Assembly: GCA_041586615.1 (NCBI GenBank)
Contig: JBFGZS010000010.1
Span: 1 to 64,000 of the forward strand
Source of the DNA: Motiliproteus sp041586615
GTDB lineage: Bacteria > Pseudomonadota > Gammaproteobacteria > Pseudomonadales > Balneatricaceae
Length of the DNA: 64,000 nucleotides
Direction: 5' to 3'
The translations under genes and the position numbers were made by a program. The first letter of the stretch is position 1. Each line of letters begins with the position of its first letter. Under the pieces are notes generated by a model, which saw nothing but the letters and a program-made list of their open reading frames with translations, did no database searches and was not told the origin of the DNA. Positions 8,198-16,782 of this stretch are shown piece after piece.

Positions 8198-10453
8198 TTA
8201 TGCCTGCTGCGCATGAAGTGCCAAGCTCGCCTGGCCTTGCCGGTAGTTACGCATCAGGATGGCCAGCACGCTGGAACCCGCCAATGCGATCAACCAAGGC
8301 AGATTACCCACCAGGGCAAGACCCGCCACCGTCAGCACCAGCTTTTCTGCTTTCTGCAACGGTGCACTGAAGTACCCGATATAGGCCGCTGACAGCGCAA
8401 CAATGCAGAGAATACCGCTGGTTATCGCCAACAAAAACTCGGTCCAGCTAAAGTCCAGGAACAATAAGCTGGGCGCATAGATAAACATAAAGGGTACCAG
8501 TGCTTTACCCATAGACAGGCGGAACGCCGTCACGCCGGTTTTCATCGGATCTGATCCTGAAATCCCCGCGCCGGCATAGGCGGCCAGCGCCACCGGAGGG
8601 GTAACATCGGCCAGTACGCCATAGTAAAAGATGAAGAAATGCGATGCCAGTAGTGCGATACCGAAATCATCCAGCGCCGGTGCAACAATAGAGGCCAGAA
8701 TGATATAGGTCGGGGTCGTGGGAATACCGGCGCCCATCAGAATGCAGGCGAGGGCAACCAGCAGTAGGGCCATAAACAGGGTGATGCTATCTTGCGTCAG
8801 CAATTCAAAGGGGACTAGCGGGGTAATCCAGGTTCCGAAATCGGTTGCCAACCCGACGATGGCACCGGAGAATTTGAAGCCCAGCCCGGTCAAGGTCGTC
8901 ACACCCAGCAAGAAACCGACACAGGCACATGCCGCGGTAATGGCGATCGATTGTTTAGCGCCCTCTTCCAGACTGAAAATCAGGCGCCGAGGCGTCAGCA
9001 CACTTTCATGATCAAGCTTGTCGAAACCTAAGGGCTTTAACAGCACAGGAATGTAAGAGCAAAGCACGGTCAAAATGATGCCCCAAAACGCAGCCAAAAA
9101 GGGCGTAAATTGCATTAACAGCAGCGTAACCATCACGATCAACGGAATCGTCTGATGCCAGTGACGCCTCATCACATCACCGAAACGCGGAATCTGTTCT
9201 GCAGGCATCCCTTTCAGGTTTAAACGACGCGCTTCGAAATGCACCATGCACAGAGTCGCCAGATAGTGGAAGAGTGCGGGCACCACGGCGATAAGGATCA
9301 GCTCGTTATAGGGTACGCCCAGCATCTCTGACATGACGAAGGCGGAGGCGCCCATGATCGGGGGCGTAATTTGACCGCCACAGGAGGCTGCGGCTTCGGT
9401 CGCCGCAGAAAAACGACCGCTGAAGCCGTAGCGCTTCATCATCGGAATCGTGAACGCGCCGGTGGTCACGGTGTTGGCAACCGGTGAGCCGGAGATCATA
9501 CCGAAGAAGCCGGATGAAACTACCGAAACCTTAGCGGGACCGCCGGCATACCGTCCGGCCATCAGTGTCGCCAGTTCGATAAATAGCTGTCCCAGGCCCG
9601 AGGCTTGCGCCAGTACGCCAAACAGTACAAAGTGGAACACGTAGGTTGCGACCACGCCGATCGCGATGCCGTAAATCCCTTCGGTGCCCAGATAAAGATG
9701 CTCGACCAAACGGATAATATCGTAGCCACGATGAGCCAGCACGCCCGGCAGATGCGGCCCAAACATGGCATAGAGCAATGCCAGCACACCAATAATTGAC
9801 AGCGACTCGCCCATGGTTCGGCGTGCGCCCTCGATGACGAGCATGACCGCTACGCCTCCCATCAGGTAGTCTAGCGACTGTGGAAAGCCAATATTGGTGA
9901 TGAAAATGTCATCGAAAAAGTAGACCAGGTAGCCAGAAAACGCCGTTCCCAGCACCGCCAGCGGCCAGTCCAACCAACCCGGCTTATTACCGCGACCGCC
10001 CAGAGCAGACAACGGCAGTGCTGACAGCCCCATCATACCCGCAAAGGCGTAAACCCCCACGATCACCAGCATCGGCAGCTGACTACCGAGCGCACTCACC
10101 AGTTGATGAGCAATCAGCAGATAGAATGCCCCATAGAGCAGGCCTAACGTGATACCGACGGCTGGCCGCTTGGCAGCACGACGAGGAAACACCAGAAAAA
10201 GCAGACCCATGATGAAGGTCATGTGTACCGTGCGGTGAGAGATTTCGTTAAGCAGTCCAAAGCCGGCAGTGTAGATATGGAACAGGCTGAGCGCAACACA
10301 AACCAGCGTGACAAATAGCTTCAGTCCGCCTCTCAAATCACGGAAATTGCTCTCGTTATCGTACTCCTTGATCAGGTTGTCCAGATCTTCCTGATGCATC
10401 TCCAGCTCTGCTGCGGGAGGCTGCTTGTCACCCTGTTTGCGTTCTGTGTTCAT
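8198..10453 (-). CDS. TRAP transporter fused permease (DctQM type, TAXI system)
   Basis: A 751-residue membrane protein that fuses the small and large TRAP permease subunits, the form that partners TAXI-family binding proteins. It imports an organic substrate by Na+ or H+ symport. The conserved TRAP core is visible, for example FFGMISGSPVANTVTTGAFTI, GGQITPPIMGASAFVM, ILMGAGIPTTPTYIILA and DVTPPVALAAYAGAGI. A cytoplasmic N-terminal tail of about 40 charged residues precedes the first helix. The start MNTERKQ at 10453 is preferred to a longer frame overlapping the upstream gene. It follows the DUF1850 and binding-protein genes in one transcription unit and ends at the hairpin at 8168. Confidence 0.93.
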   Translation of the reverse strand: MNTERKQGDKQPPAAELEMHQEDLDNLIKEYDNESNFRDLRGGLKLFVTLVCVALSLFHIYTAGFGLLNEISHRTVHMTFIMGLLFLVFPRRAAKRPAVGITLGLLYGAFYLLIAHQLVSALGSQLPMLVIVGVYAFAGMMGLSALPLSALGGRGNKPGWLDWPLAVLGTAFSGYLVYFFDDIFITNIGFPQSLDYLMGGVAVMLVIEGARRTMGESLSIIGVLALLYAMFGPHLPGVLAHRGYDIIRLVEHLYLGTEGIYGIAIGVVATYVFHFVLFGVLAQASGLGQLFIELATLMAGRYAGGPAKVSVVSSGFFGMISGSPVANTVTTGAFTIPMMKRYGFSGRFSAATEAAASCGGQITPPIMGASAFVMSEMLGVPYNELILIAVVPALFHYLATLCMVHFEARRLNLKGMPAEQIPRFGDVMRRHWHQTIPLIVMVTLLLMQFTPFLAAFWGIILTVLCSYIPVLLKPLGFDKLDHESVLTPRRLIFSLEEGAKQSIAITAACACVGFLLGVTTLTGLGFKFSGAIVGLATDFGTWITPLVPFELLTQDSITLFMALLLVALACILMGAGIPTTPTYIILASIVAPALDDFGIALLASHFFIFYYGVLADVTPPVALAAYAGAGISGSDPMKTGVTAFRLSMGKALVPFMFIYAPSLLFLDFSWTEFLLAITSGILCIVALSAAYIGYFSAPLQKAEKLVLTVAGLALVGNLPWLIALAGSSVLAILMRNYRQGQASLALHAQQA

Positions 10454-10470
10454 GGCTTTCAGCTCTGTAC

Positions 10471-10959
10471 TTATTGGCAGTGGTCCACCGGTTGGATCCG
10501 GAGTCCGGAATCGGGCCACTGATTTAGATTAATAGTTGTCTGGCCGGTATGCAGCCGGTTGTTAAAACGGCTGTCCGTACGTACGATCAGGTCGTTAATC
10601 GGCCGTTTAAGTCGTACGATAAACTGGCCATTGCGATGCTCAAACGCGAGCATATTCGGTTCGTTGGCCATCGAAGGGAGCCCCTGACCGTGGGCGATAA
10701 AGCGCTCTTCGGTCTGCAATATTCGCTGGCCACCGCTGCCGTCGTTCAACAACCGATACTGATCATGTACCGGCGTCAGAGAAACCGAATGGATAAAAGA
10801 CAGCGAAAATGTCTGATCAACCAGCGTGACACAGCCTAGCACTGTGTCAGACCGGTAATCCTCTATACGGAGTGAGGAGGCCTGCACACTGGAAGCTATC
10901 GCCACCACGGCGACGGCCCCCAGCGGCATACGCCACTTACTGAATGATGCCTTTTTCAC
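10471..10959 (-). CDS. DUF1850 protein of TAXI-TRAP system
   Basis: A small exported protein of the DUF1850 family, found almost only between TAXI binding-protein and fused-permease genes; its biochemical role is unknown. With the GTG start at 10959 it begins with two lysines and a hydrophobic stretch ending SSVQA, a good signal peptide, and overlaps the end of the binding-protein gene by 23 bp. An ATG at 10929 is the alternative but would lack the charged n-region. The mature part contains LSFIHSVSLTPVHDQYRL, the typical family core with its His-Ser pair. A further 280 bp of open frame upstream is a shadow of the binding-protein gene. Confidence 0.8.
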   Translation of the reverse strand: MKKASFSKWRMPLGAVAVVAIASSVQASSLRIEDYRSDTVLGCVTLVDQTFSLSFIHSVSLTPVHDQYRLLNDGSGGQRILQTEERFIAHGQGLPSMANEPNMLAFEHRNGQFIVRLKRPINDLIVRTDSRFNNRLHTGQTTINLNQWPDSGLRIQPVDHCQ

Positions 10960-11905
10960 GATAATAACGCTCGGCACCTGGATGTAGCGGGATGGAAACG
11001 GATTCCAATGCAGTTTCCCGGCTAATCTCCTTTCCTTTGACATGTACTTTCGCCAGCGTGTCGGTATTTTCATACAGCGCCTTGGTAACGGCGTACGCGA
11101 TATCGTCAGGCAGATCGGCATGGGTAGCCCAAATGGCACGTACCGCCAGGGTCTCAACGTCTTTATCGATTCCCTTATAGGTACCGGCCGGCAGTAAGGT
11201 CGAGGCGTAGTAGGGCTGAGTAATCTGCAGTTTCTTAATCGCCGCACCGTTCAGCGGTATCATGCTGACATCGTGCCCGTTGGACAGCTCAACAATCGAT
11301 GCGGTCGGAGAGCCCGCCGTGATCAGTGACGCACCCAGGTTACCGTCTTTCAGTTTCTCGGCAGACTGGGAGAAGGAGGAGTAGTCCTCTTTGATATCGT
11401 CACGGCTCATGCCGTGAGCCGCCAGCAGGTCTCCCAGCAACTGCCACTGGCCCGAACCGGGTGAGCCGGAACTCACACTCTGACCTTTTAGGTCTTCAAA
11501 TCGATTCAACCCTGGCTGCGCCACCAGCTGTACCGTTTCGGGGTACAGCGCGCCCAGCGCACGCAGGTTGGTAATCGCCTTGCCTTGGAATTGATTCTTA
11601 CCGTTGTAGGCGGCGTCCAACACGTCTGCGGCGACGAAAGCGGATTCGATCGAGCCGCGACCCAGCAGCCCGGCGTTGGACACGGAGGCATTACCCGTTT
11701 CGGCGGTTGCAGAGAGTTTTTTCCCTTTCAGGTCACTGTTATTAGAGATCACCTGCGCCAGCATGCCACCCAGGGGGTAATAGGTACCACCGGTTCCACC
11801 CGTTGCGATGCCGAAAAACACACGTTCCTGCGCCTGAACAACGCCGGCTGTAAGACCGGCTGTCAGAGCCGCGGAGACAAGGAGGGTTTTTAGGGTTTTC
11901 TTCAT
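10937..11905 (-). CDS. TAXI-family TRAP solute-binding protein
   Basis: The periplasmic receptor of the transporter, 322 residues. A Sec signal (MKKTLKTLL, hydrophobic core, VVQAQ) precedes the hallmark FFGIATGGTGGTYYPLGG near the mature N-terminus. GSPGSGQWQLLGDLL is also typical. TAXI receptors bind carboxylates or amino acids such as glutamate, but the ligand cannot be read here. The start at 11905 has AAGGA 7 bases upstream; ATG codons at 11911 and 11953 fit less well. It follows the ureohydrolase-type gene by 71 bp on the same strand, so the enzyme and importer are probably co-transcribed. Confidence 0.93.
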   Translation of the reverse strand: MKKTLKTLLVSAALTAGLTAGVVQAQERVFFGIATGGTGGTYYPLGGMLAQVISNNSDLKGKKLSATAETGNASVSNAGLLGRGSIESAFVAADVLDAAYNGKNQFQGKAITNLRALGALYPETVQLVAQPGLNRFEDLKGQSVSSGSPGSGQWQLLGDLLAAHGMSRDDIKEDYSSFSQSAEKLKDGNLGASLITAGSPTASIVELSNGHDVSMIPLNGAAIKKLQITQPYYASTLLPAGTYKGIDKDVETLAVRAIWATHADLPDDIAYAVTKALYENTDTLAKVHVKGKEISRETALESVSIPLHPGAERYYREKGIIQ

Positions 11906-11976
11906 TTTCATTTCCTTATTTTTGGACTTGATTTTATTGCTTAGGCTTTTCATGATTTTTGCTTCGACGATCTAAC

Positions 11977-12948
11977 TCACAGCTCGATCTTTTTTAGCAT
12001 TCTGCTCGCCAGCACTGCGGCGGTACGGGCCGTAACGCCCTGCGGGTCGTAGCTAGGGTTCAACTCGGTCAACTCCACCAATGGCAGCCCGAAACGACAC
12101 TGTTTCGCGCAGTCGAGTACCAGGTCGATCACGGCCTCAATCACCTCAAGGCTGACTCCGCGAACAGCCGGCGCGCTAACACCAGGCGATTGATAATGAG
12201 GCAGTACGTCGAGATCGATGCTCAGATAGAGCGCATCCAGTTGTCCGGTGAAGGCCTCTAGCTCAGCCTTGATCTGCCCCAGATCAGCCGCTGTCATCTC
12301 CGTGTCGGTGCGGTAGCGCACCCCCCATTCATCGGCACGACGGAATAACGCTTCGGTGTTGCTTTCTTTGGCAACACCCAAACAACAGTAGTGAAAATTG
12401 TCGGCGCCGGTTAGTGCTTGAATCTGAAAGAACGGCGTGCCGGATGATGAACCTGCAGCGCCGGGGCAACGCAGGTCGAAATGCGCATCCAGGTTGATAA
12501 TACCAATCTTGGCATCCGCGCCGAGAACCTTATACAAGCCACTGAAGCTGCCGAAGGCCGTCTCATGCCCCCCGCCAACCACCAAAAGACGCGATACGGT
12601 TGGCAACGCAAGAGCCACCTGCTCGGCTAGCTCTTGCTGCCTGTCTTCCAGTGCACCGTTGCTGTCAACGATATCGCCAAAGTCAACCAGCTGCATATCC
12701 CCGCCGTGCCAGGCGACATTTCTGAGCTGTTGCCGAAGCGCCGTGGGGCCTTCTGCTGCGCCAATACGGCCGCCGTTACGTTTGACGCCGGTATCGCAGC
12801 AAAAACCAATCAACCCATAGTTCCGGGATGGGTTTTGCTCCGTGCTAGCGTGCGAGACAACCACGTGGTGATGCCAGCGCTGTGTACGGAGAGGGTCATC
12901 TTGATCGTCCCGACCCTGCCATGGAGCAGGCGTTCTGACAGTGTTCAT
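11977..12948 (-). CDS. hutG: formimidoylglutamase-like ureohydrolase
   Basis: A 323-residue arginase-superfamily hydrolase. Binuclear manganese motifs are present: GGGHETAFG, NLDAHFDLR and LSIDLDVL. The N-terminal signature FCCDTGVKRNGGRIGAAEGP resembles HutG, which splits N-formimidoyl-L-glutamate to glutamate and formamide in histidine degradation. No hutH, hutU or hutI lies nearby, so it might instead act on agmatine, guanidinobutyrate or another guanidino compound taken up by the linked transporter. The start MNTVRTPAPW at 12948 has an AGGTG site; upstream extension is unlikely. It appears to be the first gene of the TRAP operon. Confidence 0.8.
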   Translation of the reverse strand: MNTVRTPAPWQGRDDQDDPLRTQRWHHHVVVSHASTEQNPSRNYGLIGFCCDTGVKRNGGRIGAAEGPTALRQQLRNVAWHGGDMQLVDFGDIVDSNGALEDRQQELAEQVALALPTVSRLLVVGGGHETAFGSFSGLYKVLGADAKIGIINLDAHFDLRCPGAAGSSSGTPFFQIQALTGADNFHYCCLGVAKESNTEALFRRADEWGVRYRTDTEMTAADLGQIKAELEAFTGQLDALYLSIDLDVLPHYQSPGVSAPAVRGVSLEVIEAVIDLVLDCAKQCRFGLPLVELTELNPSYDPQGVTARTAAVLASRMLKKIEL

Positions 12949-13040
12949 AACATCACCTCGTTTGCAATCAGTTGGCATATAACCACATTTAGGCGTATAA
13001 AGAAACCGCTGCACGATCAAACAATGCAAATACCAACACG

Positions 13041-13058
13041 ATATTCATATATGAATAT
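13041..13058. promoter_or_regulatory. 18 bp perfect palindrome, candidate IclR operator
   Basis: ATATTCATATATGAATAT equals its own reverse complement. It lies 93 bp upstream of the hutG-like start, in the gap between that operon and the divergent FAD oxidoreductase arm. Size and position fit an operator for the locus's IclR regulator, but no binding evidence is available. Confidence 0.5.
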
Positions 13059-13148
13059 TCCATCCGTTGGGCATGCACGTTATCATCATGCACAAGAGAC
13101 GTGACGAGTGCTTATTTTATAGCGAAGCGGAATCTGGAGCGGCCAGCT

Positions 13149-13295
13149 ATGAACACCATTGATCAACCGCCACCCCCTAACAGCGGTGTGGAAGGTACCC
13201 AGCCGCCTGAATTCACAGGCATTGCCAGCCCGATCCTCGACCCCGAGGGCAACCCTGTCGCGGCCATTAGTTGTCGTTTGGGCGCTCCAAAATGA
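13149..13295 (+). pseudogene. remnant of an IclR-type regulator
   Basis: A 48-codon open frame whose middle, EFTGIASPILDPEGNPVAAIS, resembles the effector domain of IclR proteins (compare AIAVPVRNFTGEVVAAINVS in the intact regulator at 7348). The DNA-binding half is missing and the frame ends soon after. I infer a decayed regulator copy beside the locus it once controlled. A short functional peptide cannot be excluded, because a GGAG-like site precedes the ATG. Confidence 0.4.
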
Positions 13296-13402
13296 GCGAA
13301 AGTCATTACAGGGCGCGTTGTGCTGGCCTTCGCCAACAATATTTATTGCTTCAGCCACAGCTCTGTGGCGAGCCTGGTGCTACCTAATCAAGGATTATGT
13401 TT

Positions 13403-14674
13403 ATGTCATCATCACCTTACCCCTCCTACCTGCAACGTTGCGGCTGGGCGACTGGGCCCGGTGCTTCTTTACCTCGTAAACCGCTACACGGTGAACAGCA
13501 CTGCGATGCGATTGTCATTGGCGCAGGTTATACCGGCCTGGCGATCGCTAGGCGATTAGCGCAACAGCGTCCCGATTACGTCATTGCCGTCCTGGAGGCT
13601 GACGTCGTTGGGGCGGGGTCACCAGGCCGCAACTCGGGCTTCGTGCTGGAGACGGTATTGAGCGCGCCGAGTGAAGCCAACGCCGCGAAAATCTATCCGC
13701 TCTATCAACAAGCACATCAAGAGCTCATGCAGCACTCTCGCCTCCCGCTGACAGGGAAGCCGGAGGCTGTATTCAAGGCGGCGGCTACCCCACGGGGTGA
13801 AAAGGCGCTCAAGCAGCTCGGTCATTTTCTCCAGGCCACAGGGCAATCGTGGAGCAAACTGGATGCCGCACGTCTGAAGCAGATTACAGGCTCTGACTAT
13901 TATCGCAGCGGTATCAGCCTGCCCGGCAACCGACTCGTCAATCCGGCTCAGCTGGTTAACGAAATAGCTCGACACCTACCGGATTCAGTCACTATTTATG
14001 AGCAGAGCCCGGCACTGGAACTCGAGCAATATCACAGTAGCTGGAAAGTAAGGACATCAGCCGGCGCGCTCAGCGCTCCGCGGGTCTTTCTGGCCAACAA
14101 TGCTTTTGCCAAAGGGCTGGGGGTCGGGCAGTCGCGTAGCGTGACCATTTTTACCTATGCAGGCATCACCGCACCCCTGAGTGCGGAGGAACGCAGTAAA
14201 ACCTCCTCGGAGGGGCAGTGGGGCGTTTTGCCTGCTCACCGGCTGGGCACAACGTTCCGAAGCACCGAGGATGGTCGCCTACTGGTACGCGGAATGTATG
14301 GCTACGAACAGGAAGGAGGGGCCGAAGTTAAGAATATTTTGCAACACAGTCTTAGCACGCGCTTTCCCACCTTGGAGGGCGCCCAGCAGCTAGAACAGTG
14401 GTGGGGGGGCACAACGTCACTGACGGCTAACGGCGCACCGCTATGGGGTGAACTCAAACCCGGATTATTCGCCTCTGTGGGTTGTAATGGGGTGGGTATC
14501 GTCAAGGGCTGGTTGCTGGGGGGAGCATTGGCGGATCTGGCGCTCGGACACTCGACGCTCGATGTACCGACATTATTTGGGCGACCCTCCTGGATGCCGC
14601 CAGAGCCACTGCGCCAGCTTGGATTTATGGCGGTGAGCACCCTCGAAAAGCAACTTGCCGGTGGCGAAAAATAA
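13403..14674 (+). CDS. FAD-dependent amine/amino-acid oxidoreductase (DAO family)
   Basis: A 423-residue flavoprotein. The dinucleotide-binding motif is AIVIGAGYTGLAIARRLAQ (about residues 36-54), followed by RNSGFVLE and, near the C-terminus, FASVGCNGVGIVKGWLLGG, the second FAD contact of the DAO fold. It resembles PuuB/OrdL-type oxidoreductases, which oxidise the amino group of glutamylated polyamines or other amino compounds to an imine. The start at 13403 lies 8 bases after AAGGA; an ATG at 13397 is too close. RidA follows 55 bp later and would hydrolyse a reactive imine product, which supports an amine-oxidising role. Confidence 0.87.
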   Translation: MSSSPYPSYLQRCGWATGPGASLPRKPLHGEQHCDAIVIGAGYTGLAIARRLAQQRPDYVIAVLEADVVGAGSPGRNSGFVLETVLSAPSEANAAKIYPLYQQAHQELMQHSRLPLTGKPEAVFKAAATPRGEKALKQLGHFLQATGQSWSKLDAARLKQITGSDYYRSGISLPGNRLVNPAQLVNEIARHLPDSVTIYEQSPALELEQYHSSWKVRTSAGALSAPRVFLANNAFAKGLGVGQSRSVTIFTYAGITAPLSAEERSKTSSEGQWGVLPAHRLGTTFRSTEDGRLLVRGMYGYEQEGGAEVKNILQHSLSTRFPTLEGAQQLEQWWGGTTSLTANGAPLWGELKPGLFASVGCNGVGIVKGWLLGGALADLALGHSTLDVPTLFGRPSWMPPEPLRQLGFMAVSTLEKQLAGGEK

Positions 14675-14729
14675 CGCAAGGCCGTTTCTGGTCATTCAAT
14701 TCATCTATTAACAAACGGACGTCAACGCT

Positions 14730-15107
14730 ATGATTAAGACAGTCAAAACAGATCTGTACAATTCTCCTTCACCACTGGAATGGGCCACCATCGGTAACGG
14801 TATTTTGTTTACCGCACAGATTCCGATTGATGCTCAGGGGCAGGTGGTCGAGGGCGGAATTGAAGCTCAAGCCCGTCAAACCCTGGAGAACCTCAAGCAT
14901 ACCCTGGAAAAGGCCAACGCCAGCCTGTCTGAGGTGACCCAGGTGCTGATTTATGTCACTGACAAAACGTACTTGCCCACGGTCAATAAAGTCTACGCCG
15001 AATATTTTCTAGCGCCGTATCCGAATCGCGCGGCGATGGTTATTGCGGGGCTGGCGCGGGATGAAATGCTGGTTGAGATGGTGGCCTATGCTGCCGTTGA
15101 TCACTAA
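14730..15107 (+). CDS. RidA-family enamine/imine deaminase
   Basis: A 125-residue protein of the RidA/YjgF family, which hydrolyses reactive enamines and imines to ketones and ammonia. It has the usual layout: TGNGILFTAQIP-like strand at 22-33 (IGNGILFTAQIP), QARQTLENLKHTLEKANASL, and the C-terminal PNRAAMVIAGLARDEMLVEM with the arginine that normally binds the substrate carboxylate. Its length matches the family. It follows the FAD oxidoreductase on the same strand, so it probably clears the imine that enzyme makes. Several RidA subfamilies exist, and I cannot say whether this one keeps full deaminase activity. Confidence 0.9.
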   Translation: MIKTVKTDLYNSPSPLEWATIGNGILFTAQIPIDAQGQVVEGGIEAQARQTLENLKHTLEKANASLSEVTQVLIYVTDKTYLPTVNKVYAEYFLAPYPNRAAMVIAGLARDEMLVEMVAYAAVDH

Positions 15108-15194
15108 ACCGGTGTGATGCTGGCACAGCGTATTTGATTTTCCCTGCTGAGTTCGCCCCCCCCTTCCCTCCCAGCGGCAAGGGGGCTTTATACC

Positions 15195-15234
15195 CATGGC
15201 GGTTCAGGCCATCACTGATGACCTGAACCGCATG
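15195..15234. terminator. inverted repeat between convergent genes
   Basis: CATGGCGGTTCAGG and CCTGAACCGCATG form a 13 bp stem with one bulged base and a loop of about 13 bases. It lies between the convergent ridA and nitroreductase genes. It could end transcription from either side, though neither strand has a long T run. Confidence 0.45.
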
Positions 15235-15263
15235 CGGCCCTCGATCGACACCGATAAGCCGGA

Positions 15264-15848
15264 TCAGAACCTCCCCTCGATAACCAACGCAGCAACCGGT
15301 TTGCGCTCCCTCGGCTTGGCATCACGTTTGGCGAAGTCTTCATCGATATGATGGGGTTTACCCTCATAACCGATAGCCAAGGCCGTTAACGGCTCCTGTG
15401 AGGCGTCGATACCGAACTGCGCTCGCGCACGGTCGGGATCGATTCCAATCATTTGGTGCACGGTAAGTCCCCTAGCGGTTGCTTCCAACGTAAGGAATGC
15501 CGATGCAGCCCCCAAGTCATGACTGGCGGCCTTGTTGCGCTTTCCGTTATGCTCGAAGTGATGCACCACCACACCCAGCACGAGTACCGGTGCATTAGCC
15601 GCCCAGGGCTGGTTGCCTTCCAGAAGCACGGCGTGGATCTTCTCCCACGTCTGCGGATCGCGGGCTTTGACCCCAACGATGTAGCGCCAAGGCTGGGCAT
15701 TGTAGGACGACATTGTCCAGCGTGCCGCCTCAAAGAGCGCCCTGACATCCGCCTCGGCAACCACGCGATCGGGATCAAATGCATAGGGGCTATGACGCTG
15801 TTGCAACAGCGAGTGAATCTCTACGTCGGTACGGGCTGATCTGTCCAT
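15264..15848 (-). CDS. nitroreductase-family protein
   Basis: A 194-residue FMN-dependent protein of the nitroreductase superfamily. RHSPYAFDPDRVV near the N-terminus and AARWTMSSYNAQPWRYIV are typical FMN-binding segments. The C-terminal third has LTLEATARGLTVHQM and ALAIGYEGKP. Such enzymes reduce nitro compounds, quinones or flavins with NAD(P)H; some are dehalogenases. The substrate is not predictable. It is a single gene, flanked by the ridA hairpin and the trmB promoter side, with no sign of an operon. Confidence 0.9.
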   Translation of the reverse strand: MDRSARTDVEIHSLLQQRHSPYAFDPDRVVAEADVRALFEAARWTMSSYNAQPWRYIVGVKARDPQTWEKIHAVLLEGNQPWAANAPVLVLGVVVHHFEHNGKRNKAASHDLGAASAFLTLEATARGLTVHQMIGIDPDRARAQFGIDASQEPLTALAIGYEGKPHHIDEDFAKRDAKPRERKPVAALVIEGRF

Positions 15849-15986
15849 GGGATACTCCGTTATTTAGCTAGTGGAATAAACTCATCATCACCGGGTGCCA
15901 GGGCGAACGCCTGCCTGCACCAGTCTTGTTCGCCGGTTTCGCTCTCCAACTGTCATCAAGTAATTTCCATGAACCCCAGCCCTGCT

Positions 15987-16694
15987 TTATGCCGTCCTTT
16001 CGAACATCAGATCCCAGACGCCATGACCCAGCTTTTCACCACGACGCTGAAACTTGGTTACCGGGCGCGCGTCGGGCTGCGGAGAATACTGCCCTTCACC
16101 GGCGTGGTTGCGGTAACCCTCGGCGGCGCTCATGACCTCCATCATATGTTCGGCGTAGGGTTCCCAGTCGGTGGCCATATGGAAAATGCCACCGATCTTA
16201 AGCTTAGCACGGAAGGTCTGAGCGATCTCAGCCTGGACCATGCGCCGCTTGTGGTGCTTCTTCTTGTGCCAGGGGTCCGGGAAAAACAGCTGAATCCCAT
16301 CCAGCGAGCCGTCGGGAATGCAGTCTTTCAGGACCAGCAAAGCATCGTCTTCATAGATACGCAGATTGCTCAACTCGGCTTTCGACGCGTTATTCAGTAA
16401 TCGGCCAACGCCGGGTTTATGCACTTCGATACCAATAAAGTTGGTCTCGGGTGCAGCAGCTGACATGGCCAGCAAGGAGTCGCCCATCCCAAAACCGATC
16501 TCTAGGATCGTCGCGGCACGGCGGCCAAACACCTGCTCGTAGTCGATAAACCCGTCTTCGCGGTTCAGCCCCAGCGCGGGCCACTGCTCCTCCAGCGCTT
16601 TTTGCTGCCCGGGGGTCATGCGACCGGCACGCAAGACAAAGGTACGGATGGAGCGCAGACGCCCGTCGGGGGTGGAAGTGTTCTCTTCAGTCAT
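15987..16694 (-). CDS. trmB: tRNA (guanine-N7)-methyltransferase
   Basis: A 235-residue SAM-dependent enzyme that methylates G46 in the tRNA variable loop. The SAM motif is ILEIGFGMGDSLLAMS. NFIGIEVHKPGVGRLL and QLFFPDPWHKKKHHKRR are near-diagnostic for TrmB. The start MTEENTS at 16694 is preferred over a TTG four codons earlier. It lies downstream of ilvD, separated by a terminator hairpin. Confidence 0.96.
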   Translation of the reverse strand: MTEENTSTPDGRLRSIRTFVLRAGRMTPGQQKALEEQWPALGLNREDGFIDYEQVFGRRAATILEIGFGMGDSLLAMSAAAPETNFIGIEVHKPGVGRLLNNASKAELSNLRIYEDDALLVLKDCIPDGSLDGIQLFFPDPWHKKKHHKRRMVQAEIAQTFRAKLKIGGIFHMATDWEPYAEHMMEVMSAAEGYRNHAGEGQYSPQPDARPVTKFQRRGEKLGHGVWDLMFERTA

Positions 16695-16721
16695 GAGGGT
16701 GTGCAATCACTTGTGGATAAA

Positions 16722-16762
16722 TTAAAAAAACAAAAGGGCCGGCTCTTCCGAGTCCAGCCCCT
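16722..16762 (-). terminator. ilvD terminator
   Basis: On the minus strand a stem of ten pairs with one bulged A (GGGCTGGACTC / GAGCCGGCCC, loop GGAA) is followed by TTTTGTTTTTTT. It lies 20 bp past the ilvD stop codon. Confidence 0.85.
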
Positions 16763-16782
16763 TATCACGCAACCTTGAGCGC

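Noticed and set aside
10960..11247. Upstream extension of the DUF1850 gene into the TAXI gene
   Set aside because: The extension is an out-of-phase reading of the binding-protein gene, rich in Arg and Pro, with no family similarity.
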